Source: Treponema sp.
Lineage (GTDB): Bacteria; Spirochaetota; Spirochaetia; Treponematales; Breznakiellaceae
DNA: 7,663 nucleotides
Direction of reading: 5' to 3'
Assembly: GCA_031288815.1 (NCBI GenBank)
Contig: JAITQR010000083.1
Coordinates: 1-7,663, forward strand
In this document: positions 1 to 4,095 of the stretch, piece by piece
Position numbering within the stretch: position 1 is the stretch's first letter
Layout: each line of letters begins with the position of its first letter
Notes under the pieces: generated by a model
Database searches by the model: none
What the model was told of the DNA's origin: nothing
What the model saw: only the letters and a program-made list of their open reading frames with translations
Position numbers and translations under genes: made by a program

Positions 1-537
1 GCCCTGCCGAAATCGATCTTCCAGCTGGAGGGGGCCAGGGAATGCGCCGTTGAGGTAAATTCCTTCTCCAAACCCGCCGGTTTTACCGGGGTGCGCCTGG
101 GCTGGACGGTGGTTCCCAGGGAACTCAAATACTCAGGCGGGGAAAGCGTCAACGCCGACTGGGCGCGGGTTACCGGGACGATCTTCAACGGCGCTTCCAA
201 CATCGCCCAGGCGGGCGCCCTGGCGGCTCTGGACGGCGAAGGCGTCAGGGAGATGCGGGAACTCTGCGATTTCTACCTGGGAAACGCCGCGTTGATCCGT
301 AAGGCCCTGCGGGAGCTGGGGATCCCCTGCGTTGGGGGGGATAACTCTCCCTATATCTGGGCCCACTTTCCCGGCCGGGACAGTTGGGACGTATTCAACC
401 GGATCCTGGAGAAGTGCTACGTGGTTACCACCCCGGGATCGGGCTTCGGCCCCGCGGGGGAAAGCTTTATCCGCTTCAGCTCCTTCGGGCACCGGGCCGA
501 CGTGGAAGAAGCCTGCGCCAGGCTTTCCCGGATGTAA
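1..537 (+). CDS. dapL: LL-diaminopimelate aminotransferase, C-terminal part (5' end outside window)
   Basis: Fold-type I PLP enzyme that interconverts LL-2,6-diaminopimelate plus 2-oxoglutarate and tetrahydrodipicolinate plus glutamate, the one-step route to diaminopimelate and lysine; cytosolic. The frame is open from base 1 and yields 178 residues, against about 400 for the full family, so roughly the first 55% is missing. The Schiff-base motif NSFSKPAGFTGVRLGW lies at residues 20-35, with the PLP lysine at K24 (bases 70-72). DapL-specific blocks follow: TIFNGASNIAQAG, then PYIWAHFPGRDSWDVF, then VVTTPGSGFGPAGESFIRFS, whose arginine is expected to bind the substrate carboxylate. The family usually has T after SFSK where this protein has P. 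The stop TAA is at 535-537, and the PPC gene starts 51 bp later on the same strand, so co-transcription is likely. The family assignment is strong and does not depend on the missing half. Confidence 0.95.
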   Translation, partial: ALPKSIFQLEGARECAVEVNSFSKPAGFTGVRLGWTVVPRELKYSGGESVNADWARVTGTIFNGASNIAQAGALAALDGEGVREMRELCDFYLGNAALIRKALRELGIPCVGGDNSPYIWAHFPGRDSWDVFNRILEKCYVVTTPGSGFGPAGESFIRFSSFGHRADVEEACARLSRM

Positions 538-561
538 GGGCGCTGAGGGCGGAACATATAA

Positions 562-575
562 CGATATCGATATCG
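562..575. promoter_or_regulatory. 14-bp perfect palindrome just upstream of the PPC gene
   Basis: CGATATCGATATCG is fully self-complementary and sits in the 51-bp gap between dapL and the PPC gene, directly before the ribosome binding sequence GGGAGAGAG (575-583). It could be a protein-binding site or a weak local structure controlling the second gene separately. No -10/-35 pair is obvious beside it, and a short palindrome of this kind can also arise by chance. Confidence 0.2.
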
Positions 576-588
576 GGAGAGAGTAACA

Positions 589-1023
589 ATGAAGGTCTTT
601 ACAGGAACCAAAATCGGACGGGTCTTCTTTATCAGAATCGATGAGGGGGATGATGTAGCGGAATGTGTGGATACATTTATCAGGGAGAACAAGGTGGTAA
701 ACGCCATTGTCAGTTCCGCCATCGGCACTCTCAGCAACGCGGTTATCCATTACATCACCACCACCGATTACCCTTCCTCCAACAATTTTACCCGGCTGAA
801 GGATCATCCCATGGAGCTGTCTTCGATTGACGGCCTTATCGTGGACGGAGTCGCCCATCTGCATACGGTAATCTCCGAGGGAGACCGGGTCATGTCCGGA
901 CACCTGGAACCGGGCTGCAGATCCCTGTACCTTTTTGAAATGGCGGTGCTGGAGGTGGAGGGCCTGGAGAACCTGACCCGCAAACCAAACCAGCACGGAA
1001 AGCGGCAACTTGAGTATAAATAG
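589..1023 (+). CDS. PPC/DUF296-domain protein
   Basis: Single-domain protein of 144 residues, the normal size for free-standing bacterial PPC (plants and prokaryotes conserved, DUF296) proteins. These are trimeric, small-domain proteins; the fold is the one fused to AT-hooks in plant DNA-binding proteins, but the bacterial function is largely unknown. The family hallmark is at residues 90-110: AHLHTVIS, then MSGHLEPGC, giving H90, H92 and H105 as the likely metal-binding histidines, with E117 in the following strand (LFEMAVLEVEG). The start ATG at 589 has GGGAGAGAG ending 6 bases upstream. It follows dapL by 51 bp and is probably in the same transcript. The last 29 codons are found again, diverged, at 3207-3293 just before the cyclase gene. 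Whether it binds DNA or a small molecule cannot be read from the sequence. Confidence 0.88.
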   Translation: MKVFTGTKIGRVFFIRIDEGDDVAECVDTFIRENKVVNAIVSSAIGTLSNAVIHYITTTDYPSSNNFTRLKDHPMELSSIDGLIVDGVAHLHTVISEGDRVMSGHLEPGCRSLYLFEMAVLEVEGLENLTRKPNQHGKRQLEYK

Positions 1024-1028
1024 TTTCT
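934..1028 (+). repeat. Direct repeat, left copy (3' end of the PPC gene)
   Basis: This stretch recurs in the same orientation at 3204-3298, offset 2270 bp. I count 7 mismatches in 95 positions. In the core 937-1024 there are 5 in 88, at 941, 956, 974, 992 and 1008. All five are transitions, and in each the left copy has T or A where the right copy has C or G. The left copy is the functional end of the PPC gene. Homology fades just before E117 and shortly after the stop codon. Confidence 0.92.
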
Positions 1029-1036
1029 AAGCGGGC

Positions 1037-1066
1037 GTTGTTCGGCAATTTCAGTTTCTGAACAAC
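1037..1066. repeat. Imperfect hairpin after the PPC gene (palindromic repeat family, copy A)
   Basis: GTTGTTC (1037-1043) pairs with GAACAAC (1060-1066). Inner bases extend the stem imperfectly around a loop containing TTTCAG. The core resembles the stronger palindromes at 1641-1673 and 3090-3122, which share the TTCAG loop and TGTTC arms. It begins 14 bp after the PPC stop codon and could end or stabilise that transcript. There is no clean T-run after it on the plus strand, so I do not call it an intrinsic terminator. Confidence 0.45.
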
Positions 1067-1087
1067 TCTATATATTTAATGAAAAAT

Positions 1088-1191
1088 ATTAACCACGAAG
1101 GCGCACAAAGGTACACGAAGGGCCGGATTTCCTCATTCCATTCCTCCTTCGTGCGCTTTTTCGCCTGGCCTTCGGCCTTGGCGGTAAAATT
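1088..1191. repeat. Dyad-symmetric intergenic repeat (CACGAAGG type)
   Basis: The left arm 1088-1121 starts ATTAACCACGAAGGCGCAC and ends CACGAAGG (1114-1121). The right arm 1146-1191 starts CCTTCGTGCGC and ends GGCGGTAAAAT. CACGAAGG and CCTTCGTG (1146-1153) are perfect complements around a 24-bp centre, and the outer parts pair imperfectly. The right arm carries its own small hairpin GGCCTTCGGCC. The phrase ACCACGAAGG...CACGAAGG is one I recall as a dispersed intergenic repeat in many unrelated bacterial genomes. It is probably a non-coding repeat or miniature element; no ORF lies inside. Confidence 0.5.
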
Positions 1192-1350
1192 TCAAAGCAT
1201 GTCTTTTAGGTAATCAAGCTATTAGTATTTAAAAGCCGAATAAGGCAAACATGAGTAACCGTATGAAATAGTATGCCGCGAGAGACTTAAATTTCGTTAA
1301 AATATTGAAAATCGTGCGTAATTACTCATGACAAGACCAAAATAAAGGGC
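1192..1350. other. AT-rich spacer with no recognisable gene
   Basis: This is noticeably richer in A and T than the genes on either side, with stop codons frequent in all frames. I see no RNA gene, no clear promoter and no repeat. With the flanking repeats and the gene remnant after it, it fits decayed or acquired DNA. Confidence 0.5.
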
Positions 1351-1631
1351 GTAAAATATTTTAGATTTTTCCTGGTAATAAGCTTCTGTATGGAGGCTTA
1401 AAAATCTGTCGGTGGTACTAACACCGCAAAGGGGTTTCTTATGATAAAACAGCGTTGAGATTAATAGTAACGGTTACTTCCGGAACCGGTTTCGGAGCAG
1501 GTGTGAGCGGCGAGTGTGACGTAAACATCTCATGGCCTAATGAGAATAGTTTTACTGTTACTAAAATTAATGATAAAACGGCCGATGGAGGTCCAGAAGT
1601 TGGTGAAACGCGGACAAGAATAAACTCGTAA
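1351..1631 (+). pseudogene. Possible remnant of a small secreted-protein gene
   Basis: Two pieces look protein-coding but are broken. From 1351 the frame reads VKYFRFFLVISFCMEA, like a signal peptide without a proper start, and stops at TAA 1399-1401. The same frame resumes as SVGGTNTAKG. After a +/-1 shift near 1431-1434, the other frame reads GVSYDKTALRLIVTVTSG and continues for about 48 further residues of alternating hydrophobic, beta-strand-like sequence (including GFGAGVSGECDVNISWP) to TAA 1629-1631. Together they would make a secreted, beta-rich protein of about 90 residues. I do not recognise a family. The stop codon is also the first base of the inverted repeat at 1629-1674. The alternative is chance open frames in non-coding DNA. 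Confidence 0.33.
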
Positions 1632-1674
1632 TTCAAGGTGGTTGTTCCAAAAGCTGAAGTTTTGAAACAGCCTC
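1629..1674 (-). repeat. 46-bp inverted repeat, left copy (palindromic family, copy B)
   Basis: Its reverse complement matches 3088-3133 at 44 of 46 positions. Inside it is a hairpin with arms at about 1641-1653 and 1661-1673 around the 7-base loop GCTGAAG. The arms carry some G-T and mismatched pairs, so this copy folds less well than the right one. The match ends sharply at both edges. It bounds the left side of a segment of about 1.5 kb that holds the beta-barrel gene and the broken gene after it. Confidence 0.8.
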
Positions 1675-1715
1675 ATTTGATAATAAGTCGGCCTGACAGG
1701 CGGAGAAGTGGGCTG

Positions 1716-1755
1716 GGCCGGCGTCCGGCCTAAAGGAGGCCTGTTTATGCCATAA
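1716..1755 (+). promoter_or_regulatory. GC hairpin and near-ideal ribosome binding site before a two-codon ORF
   Basis: GGCCGG (1716-1721) pairs with CCGGCC (1725-1730). The next bases include AAAGGAGG (1732-1739), a near-perfect Shine-Dalgarno sequence. Seven bases on is ATG (1747) followed by CCA and TAA, an ORF of Met-Pro only. GGCCT and AGGCC around the Shine-Dalgarno sequence can also pair. The frame after this TAA is the frame of the beta-barrel gene beginning at 1831. It may be a leader controlling that gene, or the relic of a lost longer start. Confidence 0.25.
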
Positions 1756-1830
1756 AAGTCTGCTTTTACGGTTATCGGATTCGGCATGCGGATTTTACGG
1801 TGTATCTTACCAACAATTAAAGGAGAAACG

Positions 1831-2457
1831 ATGATGAAAAGAAAAAATCTTATGTTTGCGGCCTGCCTTTTGTTCTCGGCGGTTTGCGCGACCGGCGCTT
1901 TCGCGCAGGTAACGGTGAGCGGCGGCCTCGCGGTGTCGGCGGTAACAGATGTAGAGGTGAGCGGGTGGAACCCCAATATCGACTCCACCGCCGGTATCGG
2001 CGGCAACCTGTTCGTGGACTACCTGCTGCCGATAGGCATACCCCTGTCCCTGGGCGGCGAGATAGGTGTTGATGGCGCTAAGTTTACGATAGAAAATGAC
2101 GGAGAAGAGACCATTGTGGCAATCCCCTTGCTGGTGCGGGTGGCCTACCACTTCGACCTGATGCCGAAACTCGACCTCTATGTGGTAGGCAAGATAGGCT
2201 ATGTGCCGGCCGTCTGGGAAGGAACCCAAAAAGACAACCTGGAGAATGCGGGCGTGTCGGTAGGCAATATAGGCGGCCTGGGCTTCGGCTTCGATATTGG
2301 TACCGCATACTACTTCAACCCAAAGGTGGGCGCCTTCGCCGAACTCGGCTTTGACGGCTATATGCTGGAATCGGAAATCTCAGGCGGAGGCATGAGCGCT
2401 ACCCTCAAAGCGCCGTTCTACCGGTTTGTAACTATCGGCGCCAGCGTCAAATTCTAA
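1831..2457 (+). CDS. Outer-membrane beta-barrel protein
   Basis: Predicted 208-residue exported protein. A signal peptide occupies residues 1-25 (KRK, then a hydrophobic core, then AFA before QVTVSGG), giving a mature chain of about 183 residues. The mature part alternates hydrophobic and polar residues with many glycines and aromatics (VRVAYHFDL, LDLYVVGKIGY, FDIGTAYYFN, VGAFAELGFDGY). It ends in FVTIGASVKF, the C-terminal phenylalanine signal read by the BAM machinery. An eight-strand, OmpA/OmpW-like or 'porin family' barrel fits the size. I chose ATG 1831 (1834 is possible) because AGGAG at 1821-1825 sits just upstream; the in-frame ATG at 1786 would put a charged tail before the signal peptide. 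The gene after it starts 53 bp downstream and is broken. The barrel lies between the inverted repeats at 1629 and 3088. Its ligand or function is unknown. Confidence 0.85.
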   Translation: MMKRKNLMFAACLLFSAVCATGAFAQVTVSGGLAVSAVTDVEVSGWNPNIDSTAGIGGNLFVDYLLPIGIPLSLGGEIGVDGAKFTIENDGEETIVAIPLLVRVAYHFDLMPKLDLYVVGKIGYVPAVWEGTQKDNLENAGVSVGNIGGLGFGFDIGTAYYFNPKVGAFAELGFDGYMLESEISGGGMSATLKAPFYRFVTIGASVKF

Positions 2458-2510
2458 GCACGCACCGGCCCGCGGAGCTTCCCGCAGGTCATCCCCGGCA
2501 CGGAGGAACT

Positions 2511-2921
2511 ATGGCTAAGTCGGTTTATACGGCCTTGCTTGCCGTTGCCTTTTTTCCCGTTTCGGGACATGTTGTGCTATGGCAATGGGGACACTTGATT
2601 TCTATGGTTATTGACATAATTTCATAGTGTTCCCTTGTGTCCCTGTTGTCATTGCTCATTTATCATACTTTGTAGATCACCACCACCTTGTCTTCTTCTC
2701 CCGCCCCGAAGACCGCCTACTTCAATACCCGGTACACGGTGGACGCGGTGTTGATAGACAGCAGTACCGGCGCGGAACTGTTTACATTCAATATAGCGGA
2801 CCGTGAATCCCACCCCGCCAGCCAGGAAGACGCGGACAACCGCGCTCTGATTGGCGCCCAGCGAAAAATCACGGAAGAGTTCCCCGCAGCCCTGCGGGAA
2901 TACATCGCTTCAACATACTGA
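2511..2921 (+). pseudogene. Secreted-protein gene broken by a hairpin insertion
   Basis: GGAGG (2502-2506) precedes ATG 2511, which begins a signal-peptide-like MAKSVYTALLAVAFFPVSG. The frame then runs into a 74-bp hairpin repeat and meets TAG at 2625-2627 and again at 2673-2675. In the same frame it reopens at 2676 and gives about 80 plausible residues: TTLSSSPAPKTAYFNTRYTV, a VDAVLIDSSTGAELFTFNI strand pair, then a helical end with DADNRALIGAQRKITEEFP, stopping at TGA 2919-2921. The downstream part could also start alone at TTG 2688, but no good ribosome binding site precedes it. I read this as one gene with an inserted or substituted middle. It sits 53 bp after the barrel gene and probably shared its transcript. 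The C-terminal part resembles small envelope proteins, but I do not recognise the family. Confidence 0.6.
2582..2655. repeat. 74-bp REP-like hairpin element inside the broken gene
   Basis: Nested inverted repeats: GCAATG (2582-2587) with CATTGC (2650-2655), GGGACAC (2588-2594) with GTGTCCC (2637-2643), CTATG (2602-2606) with CATAG (2623-2627), and TTAT (2608-2611) with ATAA (2616-2619). The right arm has a 6-base bulge. The AATGGGGACACTT-type arm resembles hairpins I associate with REP elements mobilised by IS200-like REP-associated tyrosine transposases; that link is recollection, not shown here. It is AT-rich inside a GC-rich gene and supplies one of the two in-frame stops. Confidence 0.6.
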
Positions 2922-3087
2922 AGGCGGAGCGCAAGGGCGCGGGCCGCGCGGACGCGCCGCAGTCCTCGGCCGGAATATTGGCCGCCAGATCCCTGTCTTC
3001 CCGGTCCGCCGGATGGAAAACTGTACCGGGTACGGGTTGCCCTTAAGCGGATCTGCGGCGGCATGATTTATGAAAAAGCAAATAGTT
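2922..3087. other. GC-rich spacer, no recognisable gene
   Basis: The frame of the broken gene stays open past its TGA and includes KLYRVRVALKRICGG up to TGA at about 3087, but it has no start and no family I recognise. It may be further debris of a longer gene. Several short GC palindromes occur, such as GGCCGGAATATTGGCC, without a T-run. Confidence 0.35.
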
Positions 3088-3133
3088 GAGGCTGTTCCAA
3101 AACTTCAGCTTTTGGAACAGCCACCTTGAATTA
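3088..3133 (+). repeat. 46-bp inverted repeat, right copy (palindromic family, copy C)
   Basis: Reverse complement of 1629-1674 with two differences. Its core is a perfect 13-bp stem, GGCTGTTCCAAAA (3090-3102) with TTTTGGAACAGCC (3110-3122), around a 7-base loop CTTCAGC. The asymmetric tail ACCTTGAATTA (3123-3133) is shared with the left copy, so the repeat unit is larger than the hairpin. It could stop or shield transcripts from either side. I believe hairpins of this sequence are scattered in treponeme genomes; that is memory, not tested. Confidence 0.82.
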
Positions 3134-3162
3134 ACTGAGATATTGGTAAAACGCGTTGCGCC

Positions 3163-3182
3163 AAAAAAGGCGGAAAACCGCC
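3163..3182 (-). terminator. Candidate intrinsic terminator for minus-strand transcripts
   Basis: Read on the minus strand, GGCGG-TTTT-CCGCC (3182 to 3169) is followed at once by six T (3168 to 3163). The stem is only 5 bp but all G/C. The nearest minus-strand gene upstream of it is recQ, which ends at 4029, so any transcript stopped here would run antisense through the whole cyclase gene. On the plus strand the hairpin is followed by AAAATTG and would not terminate. Confidence 0.3.
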
Positions 3183-3203
3183 AAAATTGACGGTCGAAGA
3201 CAA

Positions 3204-3298
3204 TTGGAAACGGCGGTGCTGGAGGCGGAGGGCCTGGAGAACCCGACCCGCAAACCAAACCGGCACGGAAAGCGGCAGCTTGAGTATAAATAGTATCT
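3204..3298 (+). pseudogene. Second, diverged copy of the 3' end of the PPC gene
   Basis: Counterpart of 934-1028. Read in the ancestral frame it still encodes ETAVLEAEGLENP and then the same tail to LEYK and TAG (3291-3293). Four of the five core changes alter the protein (M to T, V to A, L to P, Q to R) and one is silent, as expected for an unselected copy. There is no start, and nothing of the PPC gene upstream of codon 117 is left. Its end lies about 135 bp before the cyclase gene. It shows that a PPC gene, or this gene's original end, once stood directly before the cyclase. Confidence 0.88.
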
Positions 3299-3309
3299 GT
3301 CTATATAAT
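3280..3309 (+). promoter_or_regulatory. Candidate sigma-70 promoter for the cyclase gene
   Basis: A consensus -10 box TATAAT (3304-3309) lies 18 bp after TTGAGT (3280-3285), which matches the -35 consensus at 4 of 6 positions. The -35 part lies inside the remnant of the PPC gene; the other copy of the repeat has no TATAAT at the matching place, so this promoter exists only at this junction. It would give a leader of about 115 bases before the ATG at 3433. Confidence 0.45.
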
Positions 3310-3321
3310 GTGGACACATTA
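3306..3321. promoter_or_regulatory. Operator-like 16-bp palindrome over the -10 box
   Basis: TAATGTGGACACATTA is a perfect dyad of 7 + 2 + 7 bases. It overlaps the last four bases of TATAAT and covers the expected transcription start, the usual place for a repressor site. Its 8-mer TGTGGACA recurs inverted (TGTCCACA) at 3380-3387 in the leader. The binding protein is unknown. Confidence 0.35.
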
Positions 3322-3367
3322 CGGACCCGCGAAGCGAAGGTTCGTAGCGAGAAAACGCATCGGACTA

Positions 3368-3401
3368 AAAGCCGCGGTTTGTCCACAAAGCAACCGGCTT
3401 T
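3368..3401 (+). promoter_or_regulatory. Nested hairpin in the cyclase leader
   Basis: AAAGCCG (3368-3374) pairs with CGGCTTT (3395-3401) across a 20-base loop. Inside the loop TTTGTCCACAAA (3378-3389) is itself a dyad and contains the inverse of the 8-mer in the upstream palindrome. It could be an RNA structure in the leader or a second site for the same DNA-binding protein. It is about 30 bases from the start codon, so it would not mask the ribosome site directly. Confidence 0.25.
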
Positions 3402-3432
3402 GCAGGCAGACACTAAAAGGATGTTTTTGACA

Positions 3433-4095
3433 ATGAAGACCTTGTACGACTTGACGCACGTTATCGATCCCGCCAGGGCGGCCCGCAAATTTACTATCAA
3501 AACTATCGGCGCCGACGAGGTGAACCCCAACGTGGTAAGGCTGGAAAACCAGTGGTACATCATGCACGAGATCAACATGGTAAACCACATTGCCACTCAC
3601 ATAGAGACCCCCTACCACCTGTTCAAGGACGGGGAAGATCTGGCCGCCATAGCCCCGGATCGGTACTGCGGCCCGGCCCTGCTCATCAGCCTGAAAGATC
3701 TGCCGCCCAAATCGCCCATCACCAGGGAGACGCTAGTCCGAGCCGCCGAAAAAGCCGGGGGAATCCGACCCGGGGACATCGCTTTTTTCAACCTGGGGTA
3801 CTCGGACAAATACGGGACGCCGGAGTACGGCAACAGTCCCCATTTTTCCAACCAGGCCATCCGCTGGATCGTTGAACGGCAGGTAAAGATGATGGGGGTG
3901 GACGCGGGGGGAGTCGAGATACCCGGAAGCGAGGAGCATGTGAACCACCGCGCCCTGTTTGAGAAGGGCATTCTGCTGGTGGAAAACCTGGCGAATCTTG
4001 ACCGGCTGCCGGCTCTTCGCTTTAGGGTCTACGCTTTCCCCGTTCCCATAAGGGGCATGGACTCGTTCCCCCTGCGGGTGGTGGCGGAAGCGTAG
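3433..4095 (+). CDS. Cyclase family protein (kynurenine-formamidase-like metal hydrolase)
   Basis: Predicted 220-residue cytosolic enzyme of the cyclase/KynB fold, whose members hydrolyse amide or cyclic ester-like bonds using bound zinc or manganese; the substrate here is unknown. The N-terminus YDLTHVIDP matches the family's 'DLTHxI' opening. The metal motif, usually HxGTHxDxPxH, reads HIATHIETPYH at residues 52-62: H52, H56 and H62 are kept, while G is A and D is E. Later blocks GIRPGDIAFFNLGY, MGVDAGG and LLVENLANLDRLP (E174) are also typical, and the chain ends PLRVVAEA as in full-length relatives. I chose ATG 3433 because the family begins there and AAAGGA stands upstream, though 11 bases is a long spacing. 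ATG 3421 is in frame, and a start as far back as 3187 would translate the PPC remnant out of frame. Its last 67 bp overlap recQ, tail to tail. Own promoter predicted at 3280-3309. Confidence 0.9.
   Translation: MKTLYDLTHVIDPARAARKFTIKTIGADEVNPNVVRLENQWYIMHEINMVNHIATHIETPYHLFKDGEDLAAIAPDRYCGPALLISLKDLPPKSPITRETLVRAAEKAGGIRPGDIAFFNLGYSDKYGTPEYGNSPHFSNQAIRWIVERQVKMMGVDAGGVEIPGSEEHVNHRALFEKGILLVENLANLDRLPALRFRVYAFPVPIRGMDSFPLRVVAEA

Noticed and set aside
133..1008. Long minus-strand ORF (291 codons) opposite dapL and the PPC gene
   Set aside because: It is the shadow of two well-supported plus-strand genes in GC-rich DNA, and a similar shadow peptide appears opposite the repeated PPC end at 3105-3596.
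2625..2675. TAG read-through (recoding) in the broken gene, since both in-frame stops are TAG
   Set aside because: TAG is the normal stop of the PPC, cyclase, recQ, rlpA and MFS genes here, and the stops lie in or beside an inserted hairpin.
1629..3133. Integron attC sites, because the repeats are hairpins at gene ends
   Set aside because: The GTTRRRY and RYYYAAC core sequences are absent and no integron integrase is seen.
1024..3203. Complete insertion sequence or prophage
   Set aside because: No transposase, recombinase or phage protein can be read on either strand; only repeat traces remain.
3187..3432. N-terminal extension of the cyclase back to 3187
   Set aside because: It would translate the PPC remnant in the wrong frame and the leader hairpins, has no ribosome site, and the cyclase family begins at MKTLYDLTH.
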